A DNA stretch of 64,000 nt from Streptomyces dysideae (GTDB lineage Bacteria > Actinomycetota > Actinomycetes > Streptomycetales > Streptomycetaceae), in contig NZ_KQ949075.1 of the NCBI RefSeq assembly GCF_001514305.1, positions 612,092-676,091 on the forward strand, written 5' to 3'. The notes below the pieces were generated by a model. It worked only from the letters and a program-made list of their open reading frames with translations, ran no database searches and was not told where the DNA came from. The position numbers were made by a program, and so were the translations under genes. Shown one piece after another: positions 48,832 to 57,616 of the stretch (position 1 is the first letter of the stretch; every line of letters starts with the position of its first letter).

Positions 48832-48903
48832 TCCACGAACCCGGCATTCGCCGTTCGCACCACCCGTACCACCCCAACACCACCGCCTCGGTGAGGAGCC
48901 GCC

Positions 48904-51072
48904 ATGTCTACGTCAGCCATGCCCGAATCCGCTCTCCCGGACCCCGGGGGGCCACCATCCCCGCGCACCCGTATGACCCCGCGGTCGATCCTGGTGTGGA
49001 GCGCGGTCGCGCTGGCCGGCGCGACCGGATGGGCCGTGCTCGCCCTGTCCCGGGGCGAGGAGATCTCGGCCGTCTGGCTGGTCGTGGCGGCCCTCGGCTC
49101 GTACGCGATCGCCTACCGCTTCTATTCGCGGTTCATCGCCCGGCGGGTCCTCCAGCTCGACGACACCCGCGCCACTCCGGCCGAACGGCTGGAGGACGGC
49201 GTCGACTACCACCCCACCGACAAGCGGGTGCTGTTCGGCCACCACTTCGCGGCCATCGCGGGCGCCGGCCCGCTGGTCGGCCCCGTCTTGGCCGCGCAGA
49301 TGGGCTATCTCCCCGGCACCATCTGGATCATCGTGGGCGTCATCTTCGCCGGGGCGGTGCAGGACATGATCGTCCTGTTCCTCTCCATGCGCCGGGACGG
49401 CAAGAGCCTCGGCCAGATGGCGCGGGACGAGATCGGCAAGGTGGGCGGTGTCGCCGCGCTGATCGGCGTCTTCGCCATCATGATCATCCTGCTCGCGGTG
49501 CTGGCGATGGTCGTCGTCAACGCACTGGCGGAGTCCGCGTGGGGCACCTTCTCGGTCTCCATGACCATCCCGATCGCCCTCTTCATGGGCTTCTACCTGC
49601 GCTACCTGCGGCCCGGCCGGGTCGTGGAGACCAGCGTCATCGGCGTGGCGCTGCTGCTGCTCGCCATCCTCGGCGGCGGCTGGATCCAGGACTCCTCGCT
49701 CGCCGAGTACTTCGTCTGGAGCCCCGAGACCCTGGTCTTCTGCCTGGTCGGTTACGGATTCGTCGCTTCCGTGCTCCCGGTGTGGATGCTGCTGGCCCCG
49801 CGTGACTACCTCTCCACCTTCATGAAGGTCGGCACCATCGCCCTGATGGCCGTCGGCGTGGTGATCGCCGCCCCCGTGCTCAAGGCCGAGCCGGTGACCG
49901 AATTCGCCTCCACCGGGGCCGGACCGGTCTTCGCCGGGTCGCTGTTCCCGTTCCTGTTCATCACCATCGCCTGCGGCGCCCTGTCCGGCTTCCACGCCCT
50001 GGTCTCCTCCGGCACCACCCCGAAGCTGATCCAGAAGGAGTCACAGGTCCGGATGATCGGCTACGGCTCCATGCTCACGGAGTCCTTCGTCGCCGTCATG
50101 GCGCTGATCGCCGCCTGCGTGCTCGAACCGGGCCTGTTCTACGCGATGAACTCGCCGGGCGCGCTGCTCGGCCCGACCGTGGAGAGCGCTTCCGAGGCGG
50201 TGAAGAACCTCGGCTTCACCATCACCCCGGACCAGCTCACCGAGGCGGCCAAGGCCGTCGAGGAGGAGACGCTGGTCGGTCGCTCCGGTGGCGCACCCAC
50301 CCTGGCCGTGGGCATGTCGGAGATCTTCGCCGGGGTGCTCGGCGGCGCCGGGATGAAGGCCTTCTGGTACCACTTCGCGATCATGTTCGAGGCGCTGTTC
50401 ATCCTCACCACCGTGGACGCCGGCACCCGGGTGGGCCGCTTCATGCTCCAGGACATGCTCGGCAACGTCTGGAAGCCGATCGGCCGGGTCACCTGGAAGC
50501 CGGGCGTCTGGATCACCAGCGCCCTGGTCGTCGGTGCCTGGGGCTACTTCCTCTACGCCGGTGTCACCGACCCGCTCGGCGGCATCAAGCAGCTGTTCCC
50601 ACTCTTCGGCATCGCCAACCAGCTGCTGGCCGCGGTCGCCCTGGCCGTCACCACCACCCTGCTGATCAAGCACGGCAAGCTGCGCTGGGCGTGGGTCACC
50701 GGCATCCCGCTCGCCTGGGACGTGGCCGTCACCTTCACCGCCGGCTGGCAGAAGATCTTCTCCGACAACCCGGCGATCGGCTTCTTCGCCCTGCGGGAGA
50801 AGTACGCGCAGGCCATCGAGGACGGCCAGCTCCTGCCGGGCGCCACGACCATGGACGACATGCACACCATCGTGCTCAACAACACGGTCGACGGTGTGCT
50901 CATGGCCGTCTTCCTGCTGCTGGTCCTCACCGTCCTGGTCAACTGCGCCGTGGTGTGCGTCCGCGCCGTCCGCGCGCCGGAGCCGCTGCCGACGACCGAG
51001 GCGCCGTACGTCGAGTCCCGTATCGACGTTCCGGAGCAGTCCGCCGAACCGCTGGTGGGGGCGCGCTCGTGA
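48904..51072 (+). CDS. cstA: Carbon starvation CstA family transporter
   Basis: A 722-aa membrane protein with about 16-18 helices. Family hallmarks include GHHFAAIAGAGPLVGPVLAA (about residues 112-131), CGALSGFHALVSSGTTPKLI and ILTTVDAGTRVGRFMLQD. Members carry pyruvate (BtsT, CstA) or peptides. The start ATG 48904 follows GTGAGGAGCCGCC. It overlaps the small gene downstream by 4 bp. Confidence 0.95.
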   Translation: MSTSAMPESALPDPGGPPSPRTRMTPRSILVWSAVALAGATGWAVLALSRGEEISAVWLVVAALGSYAIAYRFYSRFIARRVLQLDDTRATPAERLEDGVDYHPTDKRVLFGHHFAAIAGAGPLVGPVLAAQMGYLPGTIWIIVGVIFAGAVQDMIVLFLSMRRDGKSLGQMARDEIGKVGGVAALIGVFAIMIILLAVLAMVVVNALAESAWGTFSVSMTIPIALFMGFYLRYLRPGRVVETSVIGVALLLLAILGGGWIQDSSLAEYFVWSPETLVFCLVGYGFVASVLPVWMLLAPRDYLSTFMKVGTIALMAVGVVIAAPVLKAEPVTEFASTGAGPVFAGSLFPFLFITIACGALSGFHALVSSGTTPKLIQKESQVRMIGYGSMLTESFVAVMALIAACVLEPGLFYAMNSPGALLGPTVESASEAVKNLGFTITPDQLTEAAKAVEEETLVGRSGGAPTLAVGMSEIFAGVLGGAGMKAFWYHFAIMFEALFILTTVDAGTRVGRFMLQDMLGNVWKPIGRVTWKPGVWITSALVVGAWGYFLYAGVTDPLGGIKQLFPLFGIANQLLAAVALAVTTTLLIKHGKLRWAWVTGIPLAWDVAVTFTAGWQKIFSDNPAIGFFALREKYAQAIEDGQLLPGATTMDDMHTIVLNNTVDGVLMAVFLLLVLTVLVNCAVVCVRAVRAPEPLPTTEAPYVESRIDVPEQSAEPLVGARS

Positions 51073-51275
51073 CGGCCCTGATCCGGACGCGGGCCACTCG
51101 GACCATGCAGACCGTGCGCTGGTACCTGCGCGAGCTGACGGGGGAGGCGGAGTACGACCGCTACTGCGAGCGGCATCGGCGTCACCACCCGCAGGCTCCG
51201 GTGCCGACCCGGCGGGAGTACGAGGTGCTGCGGACACTGCGTCGCGAGGAGCATCCGCAGAGCCGCTGCTGCTGA
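51069..51275 (+). CDS. YbdD/YjiX family small protein
   Basis: A 68-aa basic protein (TVRWYLRELTGEAEYDRYCE, RRREYEVLRTLRREE-like) of the YbdD/YjiX family, nearly always next to CstA and needed for its transport. GTG 51069 overlaps the cstA stop, so it is translationally coupled. The C-terminus ends with SRCC. Confidence 0.93.
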   Translation: MTALIRTRATRTMQTVRWYLRELTGEAEYDRYCERHRRHHPQAPVPTRREYEVLRTLRREEHPQSRCC

Positions 51276-51300
51276 CGCCCCAGGCGTCCCCGACCGCGGG

Positions 51301-51680
51301 GCGGGCGTGCCTTCCCAGCCCTGGTGCCGCGCCCGCCCCGCACACCTTCCGCCCCCGACCTTCGCCGGCCCGCCCGCGCTGCAGATCCGTGTCGGCTCGC
51401 TGGTGGCGAGACCCAGATGCCCCGGGGCGGGCGTGCCTTCCCAGCCCTGGTGCCGCGCCCGCCCCGCACACCTTCCGCCCCCGACCTTCGCCGGCCCGCC
51501 CGCGCTGCAGATCCGTGTCGGCTCGCTGGTGGCGAGACCCAGATGCTGCCCCGACCGCGGGGCGGGCGTGCCTTCCCAGCCCTGGTGCCGCGCCCGCCCC
51601 GCACACCTTCCGCCCCCGACCTTCGCCGGCCCGCCCGCGCTGCCGACCCGCGCCGGTCCGCCGGTGGCGAGAGACAGATG
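51301..51680. repeat. Three-copy tandem repeat (126-135 bp units) carrying a start codon
   Basis: Units begin at 51301, 51427 and 51562 with GCGGGCGTGCCTTCCCAGCC and end with GTGGCGAGACCCAGATG (GAGAGACAGATG in copy 3). The spacing is 126 and then 135 bp. Copies 1 and 2 are nearly identical; copy 3 differs over its last ~35 bp. The ATG that ends copy 3 is the start of the next gene, so the 5' leader plus start codon appears to have been triplicated. Confidence 0.95.
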
Positions 51681-52631
51681 CTGAGACGCCGACCATCCCC
51701 GCTGATCCGCCCCGAACTCGACGACCACATCCTGCACAGGACCCTGCTCGAACTCCGGCCCGCCCAGCAGCTCCACGGTCTCGGCGCGGGCCGGAGCAGC
51801 CCCCTGTGGGAGCCGGTGGCGGAACTGCTGCGCGCCACCGGACGCGACTGGGACCGTCGTGCACACCGGGTCTCCGTCCTCGCCCAGGGCCTGCCGGCCG
51901 TGGTCTCCGAGAGATGGGCCGCCGACCGGCCCGACGACGGTGACGCCCTGGTCCTGCGTGCCTTCGTCCGGTCGGCCCGGGCCCCGGCCGAGGGAGACTC
52001 CGCGGTCCGGCAGGCCGAACAGACGTGTCTGCGTGCCGCCGCGGCCAGCCCGGAGGACCCGACGCCCTGGCTGGCGCTGCTGTCCCTGATGCACGCCTGC
52101 GCCGTACCGGTGCGGGACGCCGTGCCCGTGTGGACCCAGGCCGTCGAGCGCGCGCCCTGGCATCGGGCGGCCTACCATCTGCTGCTGCGGTATCTGTCCC
52201 CGCGCGGGCACGGCGCGGTCCCCGACATGATGGACTTCGCCTGGCAGGCCGCCTTCCGGGCACCGCACGGATCGCCGATCGCCCTGCTGCCGGTGGCGGC
52301 CCGTGTGGAACTCGTCGCCCACCGCCAGGATCAGACGGGTCTCGCCGCGCTCGGTGAGGGCGGTCACTGGAACGAACCCCGGGCGGTACAGGAGATCGAT
52401 ACGGCCCTCTCCCGCTGGTTCCACACGGCCGCCGCACCTCACGCCGAGGCCGTCATCGATCTCAACGTCCTCGCCTTCGCCCTGATCCGCGCCCACCGCC
52501 CGGCCGAGGCAGGCCTCGTCTTCCAGCGCATGGGCCGCCACATGACCCGCCACCCTTGGGCCCTGCTGCCCGAGCCGGAACGCACCTTCCGCTACTGGCG
52601 GGACCAGCTGACCGGCCGCCGCCGGAAGTGA
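51678..52631 (+). CDS. Hypothetical TPR-like helical protein
   Basis: A 317-aa soluble helical protein from ATG 51678. Segments such as CLRAAAASPEDPTPWLALLS and PVWTQAVERAPWHRAAYHLL look like tetratricopeptide-type pairs. The start lies at the end of a tandem repeat whose frame is also open, so longer N-terminal versions could be read, but repeat codons look non-coding. I do not recognise a function. Confidence 0.78.
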   Translation: MLRRRPSPLIRPELDDHILHRTLLELRPAQQLHGLGAGRSSPLWEPVAELLRATGRDWDRRAHRVSVLAQGLPAVVSERWAADRPDDGDALVLRAFVRSARAPAEGDSAVRQAEQTCLRAAAASPEDPTPWLALLSLMHACAVPVRDAVPVWTQAVERAPWHRAAYHLLLRYLSPRGHGAVPDMMDFAWQAAFRAPHGSPIALLPVAARVELVAHRQDQTGLAALGEGGHWNEPRAVQEIDTALSRWFHTAAAPHAEAVIDLNVLAFALIRAHRPAEAGLVFQRMGRHMTRHPWALLPEPERTFRYWRDQLTGRRRK

Positions 52632-52668
52632 GAGCGGTACTACGGGTGGCCCGCGCCGCGCCAGGCCG

Positions 52669-53457
52669 CTATGCCGGGGCCGGCGCCGTCTCCTTCTCCT
52701 CCGGTACGGCGGCCGCCGCCCGCTCCCGGGCCTCGCGGCGGGCCAGGATGATCCAGCCGATCGGGACGCCCGCCGCGAACAGCCACCACTGGAGGGCGTA
52801 CGCGTAGTTCAGCGCGGCGTTCTCGTCGCCGGGTCGGCCGACCAGCTGCGGGGTGTCGCCCTTGGGCTCGGGGGCCGTCTGCGCGATGTAGCCGCCGAGT
52901 ACCCGGGCGTCGAGGCGCCGCGCCTCCTGCTCGCTGTTGATCAGCATGACCTGGCGGTCCGGCAGCCCCTCGAGGTTCTTGATGCCGCTCGCCTCGGTCG
53001 TCTCGTCGGGCATCAGCCGGCCGGTGACGTTGACCTCGCCGCGCGGCGGGGCGGGGATCTCGGGGAACGCGGTCTGGCTCGCGTCCGCGGGGATCCAGCC
53101 CCGGTTGACCAGCAGCACCTTGCCGTCCGTCAGGACAAGGGGGGTGAGGACATGGAAGCCGACCGTCTCGTCGGCGTTGACACGGCGCCGTACGACGACT
53201 TCCCGCTCGGTGTCGAAGCGGCCCGTGGCGGTCACGGAGCGGTACCGCTCGTCGGTGGTGACGGTGTGCCCGGGCGAGGTCAGCCGCTCCACGGGTACCG
53301 GCTCGGCGGCGAGCGCGTCGGAGACCAGCTGGTTCCGGGCGGTACGCAGGTCGTAGCGGTCCATCTGCCAGATGCCCAGCCTGATCATCGTGGGGATGAG
53401 GAGGAGGGCGACCAGCGTGAGGATCACCCACTGCCGGGACAACAGGAAGCGGTACAC
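52669..53457 (-). CDS. SURF1 family cytochrome oxidase assembly protein
   Basis: A 262-aa SURF1-like protein with a helix at each end (WVILTLVALLLIPTMIRLGI and the C-terminal WWLFAAGVPIGWIILARRE) and an outside domain containing GRFDTEREVVVRRR and KVLLVNRGWIPAD. SURF1 inserts heme into cytochrome aa3. GTG 53457 (VYRFLLSRQW) is chosen; TTG 53472 adds five residues. Confidence 0.93.
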   Translation of the reverse strand: MYRFLLSRQWVILTLVALLLIPTMIRLGIWQMDRYDLRTARNQLVSDALAAEPVPVERLTSPGHTVTTDERYRSVTATGRFDTEREVVVRRRVNADETVGFHVLTPLVLTDGKVLLVNRGWIPADASQTAFPEIPAPPRGEVNVTGRLMPDETTEASGIKNLEGLPDRQVMLINSEQEARRLDARVLGGYIAQTAPEPKGDTPQLVGRPGDENAALNYAYALQWWLFAAGVPIGWIILARREARERAAAAVPEEKETAPAPA

Positions 53458-53505
53458 CCCACGACCGTACAACTCGGGTCATGGGGTGCTCGCAACGGGG
53501 TGTGT

Positions 53506-53634
53506 TCAGACCCGGTCGCCGATCCCCGTCCTTCCGTCCGCGCGGGCGCAGTGGGCGCCGCAGTACCAGTGGCCCTCGACCTCGACGCCCTGGTCGATGA
53601 TCTGGACACGGCAGTGCTCGCAGATGGGGGCCAT
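53506..53634 (-). CDS. Small zinc-binding protein, 42 aa
   Basis: MAPICEHCRVQIIDQGVEVE begins a 42-aa peptide with CEHC and CGAHCARADG, which give four cysteines and histidines for a zinc ribbon. The sequence is compact and codon-appropriate, and similar peptides are annotated in other Streptomyces. It follows the same strand as SURF1, 48 bp upstream of it. Role unknown. Confidence 0.75.
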   Translation of the reverse strand: MAPICEHCRVQIIDQGVEVEGHWYCGAHCARADGRTGIGDRV

Positions 53635-53959
53635 GCGTGCCCGCCCCGGCGCCACGCGCGGCCGCTCGGGCGGCCAGGGTTCTCCGATCACCGCCTCGGG
53701 GCATGCGAATGCGCCCCTGCGGGGCGAAGTATCCCGAAAGCTGCCGACCTCAAAGGTGATTCATCCCTACCGAACGCACCTAGACCCGCACTTCGCACGT
53801 CGCCGAAAAGGTTCGCCGCAGCGGCCTCCCAGCGTTCGATCTCGACCAGGCCGGACCGGGACCGCTATCGCCGCTACGGTTCCGATCGGCGAGCGATCAG
53901 CTCCGACCGCTTGATCTTCACGATCGGGTGACCTGCGAAGTCCGGGCCTAGACGCCCGC
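53635..53959. other. Gene-free stretch at the border of the biosynthetic cluster
   Basis: No convincing ORF on either strand. The base composition is visibly less GC-rich than the flanks, with AT-rich patches around 53740-53810. A 6-bp hairpin CGCCCC-TGC-GGGGCG lies at 53712-53726. This is probably the junction between core genes and the accessory cluster that follows. Confidence 0.6.
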
Positions 53960-54220
53960 TCAGGACGCCGCACTGCGAACCGGGCCCCCGAGGCGGACCG
54001 TCGGACGGCGGCCGAAGCACACACCCGGGCCCTGGGCCGGCTCGGCACGCGAACCGGTGCGGAGGCCCAGGACGTTCGTACGGAAGAAGTCGCCCGCGTC
54101 GGCGATGGAGCGGTCGACGTGCGTCTCGGCGGCGAAGTGCACCACGGCCTCGTGGCCCGGCAGCAGCTCGCGCAGCAGGTCACGATCGCAGACGTCGCCG
54201 TACGACCAGGCGGTAGCGGT
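53960..54220 (-). pseudogene. Fragment of dTDP-glucose 4,6-dehydratase (rmlB-like)
   Basis: The minus strand encodes GDVCDRDLLRELLPG, then VVHFAAETHVDRSIADAGDF and FFRTNVLGL, which correspond to a short internal stretch (about residues 60-110) of RmlB-type dehydratases. A preceding DRYRLV is out of frame by one base, and the frame then reads into unrelated sequence before TGA at 53960. The N-terminal NAD-binding motif and the catalytic YxxxK are missing, so it cannot be functional. It lies just downstream of a glycosyltransferase gene. Confidence 0.85.
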
Positions 54221-54295
54221 CGGCGCCCCGGCCGGTGGTGCCGGCCGGCGCCGCGTGACCGACCATTGGTCCCAGGCTGCTCGGCGGCTCGGAGG

Positions 54296-55606
54296 TCAGC
54301 GGCGTTCCGCCGTCAGGCGTTCCAGGATCGGTACGACGTCCCTGGGCGCGGGCGCGGCGAGCGTCTCCTCGTACAAGGCCTGCGCGCCGAGCCGGAACGA
54401 GGGCTCCTCCAGGAGCCGGGCGAGCTGCTTGCGCAGATCGTCCACGTCGAGGGCTCCGGCGTCGCACACCAGGCCGGCGCCCCGGTCCGCCACGTAGCGC
54501 GCCCCGAACGGCTCGTCCCACATCGACAGCGGCACCACGAGCTGGGGCACCCGGTGGGCGACGGCCGCGCCGAGGGTACTGGGGCCGCCGTGGTGGACGA
54601 CCGCCGAACTGGTCGGCAGGAGCTGGTCGAGGGGCACGTACGGCACGGTGCGGACGTTGTCCGGGACCGCACCGACCGCGGCGAGCTGCCCGCTGTTCAG
54701 GGTGGCGACCACCTCGACGTCCAGATCGGACACGGAGTCGAAGAACGCGCGCATCGGGAAGCCCCTGGACTCGCCGAAGACCATGCGACGGCTCACCCCC
54801 AGGGTCAGCGCCACGCGCGGCCGCTCGGGCCGCCCGTGCAGCCACGTCGGCAGTGGGCCCGCCCCGTTGTACGGCACCCGGCGGATGGGGACGTACGCCA
54901 GGTCCACCGGCGCCCGGAACCGGGGCAGGGTCAGGTCGAGCGTCCACTGGCCCAGCACCGCCTCGTCGTCGAAGCCGAACCCGTACCGCTCCATCATCCG
55001 CCCGAGGGACGTCCGCCAGGGATGCTCGGCGAGCCCCGAGGACGGATCGGCCATCTCGCGCTTGGTCCGCTCGTGGCACACGGCGACGGCGTCCGTGCCC
55101 CAGACCAGGCGGGCGTGCGCGGCGTCGACCGCCCGGGCGGCCACGGCCGAGGGGAACATCAGCGGGTCCCACAGGACGAGGTCGGGCCGCCAGGCGCGGG
55201 TGAACTCCACCAGGTCGTCCAGGACCGGCCAGGGGGCGTCCTTCTGTTCGGGCACGGGGTAGTAGAGGTCGAACATGCCGGTGAGCAGGTCGCGGGCGCC
55301 GCGCCAGGTGCCGGTCTCCGCTGGCTCGGCGGGGTCGAACCGCCAGGCGTCGGCGAAGAACGCGAGGCTCTCCTTCGCGGCCTGCAGGGCGGCCTCCTGC
55401 TCCTGTGCGGACGGCGGCGCCTGCGGAACGTCCAGCGGTACGGCGGTGAGCCCGGCCGTGCCGATGCTCGTGATCACCTCCTGGTCCAGCGCGTCGGCCT
55501 GGCAGGCCACAACGACCTCGTGCCCGGCGCTGCGCAGGGCCCAGGCGAGCGGCACGATCGCGTGGAGATGGGCTGTCGCGGGAAAGATCGTGAACAACAC
55601 ACGCAT
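54296..55606 (-). CDS. Macrolide-type (activator-dependent family) glycosyltransferase
   Basis: A 436-aa GT-B enzyme (GT1) with the N-terminal MRVLFTIFPATAHLHAIVPL and the donor-binding motif AVVHHGGPSTLGAAVAHRVP near residue 350. It resembles EryCIII/DesVII-like transferases that attach deoxysugars to natural products and often need a P450-like activator protein; none is visible in the window. ATG 55606 is chosen over the longer frame to 55696. Last intact gene of the cluster operon. Confidence 0.9.
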   Translation of the reverse strand: MRVLFTIFPATAHLHAIVPLAWALRSAGHEVVVACQADALDQEVITSIGTAGLTAVPLDVPQAPPSAQEQEAALQAAKESLAFFADAWRFDPAEPAETGTWRGARDLLTGMFDLYYPVPEQKDAPWPVLDDLVEFTRAWRPDLVLWDPLMFPSAVAARAVDAAHARLVWGTDAVAVCHERTKREMADPSSGLAEHPWRTSLGRMMERYGFGFDDEAVLGQWTLDLTLPRFRAPVDLAYVPIRRVPYNGAGPLPTWLHGRPERPRVALTLGVSRRMVFGESRGFPMRAFFDSVSDLDVEVVATLNSGQLAAVGAVPDNVRTVPYVPLDQLLPTSSAVVHHGGPSTLGAAVAHRVPQLVVPLSMWDEPFGARYVADRGAGLVCDAGALDVDDLRKQLARLLEEPSFRLGAQALYEETLAAPAPRDVVPILERLTAERR

Positions 55607-55741
55607 GGTTGAACTCCGTTCGGATGCAGGGGTGTTGGGGTAAAGACGGACGGCGCTCGCGCACCGGGTCGGGCTCGCGCGGAGTTGGGCTGGCACCGGG
55701 TTCGGACTACGTCGTGCGGTTCGGGTCCTGCCGTGTTCGGC

Positions 55742-56857
55742 TCACGTCAGGCCGAGGAGCGCCTCGGCGGAGAACGGCCGCAGTTCGGCGTGCCGACCGT
55801 CGCGGATCTTGGCCACCCACTCCGGGTCCGACAGCAGCAGCCGCCCGACCGCGGCGAGGTCGAACTCGTCGCGCTCCATGAGCTCCACCAGCCGGTCGAG
55901 GGAGGAGTTGTCCGCGCCCTTCCCCTCGATCAGCGCGCTCAGGAACTCGCTGTCGTCCAGGCCGATCGAACCCACCGCGACGGTCGGCAGGCCGGTCAGT
56001 TTCTTCACCCACCCGGCGAGACCGAGCCCGGACCCGGGGAACTCCGGCAGCCAGAAGCGCCTGGTCGAGCAGTCGATGACATCGGCACCCGCCTGCACCA
56101 GCGGGGCGAGCAGCAGTTCCAGCTCGTCCGGGGTGGCCGCCAGCCGGGCGCCGAAGTCGCTGACCGTCCACTGCGAGATCCGCAGAAACACGGGGAAGTC
56201 CGGCCCCACTGCGGCCCGGCACGCGGCCACGACCTCCGCCGCGAACCTCGTACGACGCCGAGGATCGCCCCCGTAGCCGTCGGTACGGGAGTTGGTGCCG
56301 ACCCGGAGGAACTGGTCGATCAAGTAGCCGTGTCCGCCGTGCAGTTCGAGCCCGTCGAAGCCGAGGCGCTTGGCGTCGGCGGCGGCCCGGCCGAACGCGG
56401 CGACCACCTCGCCGATCTCCGACTCCGACAGCGTGTTCGGCCCCGCGGCCCGGATGTCGGGGTCGGGCACCTCGTCGCCCTTGCGCTCCAGCCCGGCGTG
56501 CCACAGCTGCGGGATGACGCGACCACCCGCCGCGTGCACCTCCTCGACCACCCGGGCCCAGCCCGCCAGGGCGTCCTCGCCGTGGAAGCGGGGCACGGTG
56601 GACGTCGGGGCGGAGGCGGCGTGGCCGACGACCGTGCCCTCGGTGATGATCAGGCCGACCCCGCCCCGGGCCCGCCGGGCGTAGTACCCGGCGACCTCCG
56701 GGCCGGGCACCCCGTTCGGGCAGAAGTTCCGGGTCATCGGCGCCATCACGAGCCGGTTGGGCACACTCAGGCCGCCCACCGAGAAGGGCCGGAACAGCGG
56801 GGCGACCTCGGGCACGGAATCGGGGGCAACGGCGGCGACGCTCGTCGTGTCGGACAT
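55742..56857 (-). CDS. NADH:flavin oxidoreductase (old yellow enzyme family)
   Basis: A 371-aa FMN-dependent TIM barrel. Typical motifs are NRLVMAPMTRNFCPNGVPG near the N-terminus, PQLWHAGLE, FDGLELHGGHGYLIDQFL with the substrate-binding His residues, and LRISQWTVSDFG. It probably reduces an activated C=C bond of the pathway intermediate. It starts 30 bp after the kinase-like gene. Confidence 0.9.
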   Translation of the reverse strand: MSDTTSVAAVAPDSVPEVAPLFRPFSVGGLSVPNRLVMAPMTRNFCPNGVPGPEVAGYYARRARGGVGLIITEGTVVGHAASAPTSTVPRFHGEDALAGWARVVEEVHAAGGRVIPQLWHAGLERKGDEVPDPDIRAAGPNTLSESEIGEVVAAFGRAAADAKRLGFDGLELHGGHGYLIDQFLRVGTNSRTDGYGGDPRRRTRFAAEVVAACRAAVGPDFPVFLRISQWTVSDFGARLAATPDELELLLAPLVQAGADVIDCSTRRFWLPEFPGSGLGLAGWVKKLTGLPTVAVGSIGLDDSEFLSALIEGKGADNSSLDRLVELMERDEFDLAAVGRLLLSDPEWVAKIRDGRHAELRPFSAEALLGLT

Positions 56858-56887
56858 GAAGGCACTCCCTGGGGGTGTGGTGATGGC

Positions 56888-57616
56888 TCAGTCGTGGTGG
56901 CGGGCGGTGGCCGCGGCGAAGTCCCGGGCGGCCGCGGCGGTCTCGGCACGGGCCAGTTCCACCGCCCGGTCGAGCCCCATCCGCGCGGGCAGGCCGAAGA
57001 TGTCGACGATGGTGGCGAGCCGGTGCTCGATGCTGCCGCCGACGACGTGGTAGGGGATGGCGAGTTCGTCGAGGGTGGCCCGCAGCAGTTCGTCGGACAT
57101 CAGCCGGAACCGCTCGGACACGGGCCGGTGCCCGTCGGTGACCAGATCGAACTCCACCGGGAGGTGGATGAACACGTCGTACGCCTGCCGCGCGTGCCCC
57201 TTGAACACCGAGCCCATGTTGTCGATCACCTCCTCGAAGAAGTCCGGAGGCGCCTCGCCGGCGTCGTACCCGTCGCTGGGATGGATCCCGGCGCGGACCC
57301 GGACCTTGCCGTAGACCCACTCGTGCAGGGAGGAGCCGTCGGAGACGAACCCGTCGTCGAGGTGGGACTCGTGGACCGCGCGTTCGGTGAACCGGCGGAT
57401 GCCGAGCTGGAACAGCTCGGGGGCCGTGCAGTCCTCCAGGCGCTTGCCCGGCAGGGCGTCGACGAGGATCTCCCGCATCGTGCGGGCATGGGTGCGGGGG
57501 ATGCCGGTGAGATGGGAGAGCGCGATCGTGGTCGTCGTCTTGCCCGTGCAGTAGGTGCCGGAGACGGCGAACCTGCGCACCTGCGTCAGGGGCCTTGTCA
57601 TGGTCGTCGGTGTCAT
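56888..57616 (-). CDS. P-loop ATPase/kinase-like protein (NadR/thymidylate-kinase-like)
   Basis: A 242-aa single-domain P-loop protein. Walker A is SGTYCTGKTTTTIAL (about residues 16-30), and VSDGSSLHEWVYGKVR resembles the acceptor-binding DxS of small-molecule kinases. FIHLPVEFDLVTDGHRP is the Walker-B-like strand. ATG 57616 overlaps the avrD stop (TGATG). It may phosphorylate a sugar, nucleoside or pathway intermediate; the substrate cannot be told. Confidence 0.85.
   Translation of the reverse strand: MTPTTMTRPLTQVRRFAVSGTYCTGKTTTTIALSHLTGIPRTHARTMREILVDALPGKRLEDCTAPELFQLGIRRFTERAVHESHLDDGFVSDGSSLHEWVYGKVRVRAGIHPSDGYDAGEAPPDFFEEVIDNMGSVFKGHARQAYDVFIHLPVEFDLVTDGHRPVSERFRLMSDELLRATLDELAIPYHVVGGSIEHRLATIVDIFGLPARMGLDRAVELARAETAAAARDFAAATARHHD

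Noticed and set aside
51301..51680. Possible CRISPR array
   Set aside because: Units are 126-135 bp and contiguous, with no short repeats separated by unique spacers and no cas genes.
51307..51684. 125-codon frame across the tandem repeat, with three repeats of a Pro-rich unit
   Set aside because: No ribosome-binding site or homology; it exists because unit lengths are multiples of three. Treated as a DNA repeat.
53650..54832. A 23-bp exact match (GCGCCACGCGCGGCCGCTCG...) near 53650 and 54809, possible attachment sites
   Set aside because: One copy lies inside the glycosyltransferase coding sequence and is made of common codons; there is no integrase or tRNA, so coincidence is likely.
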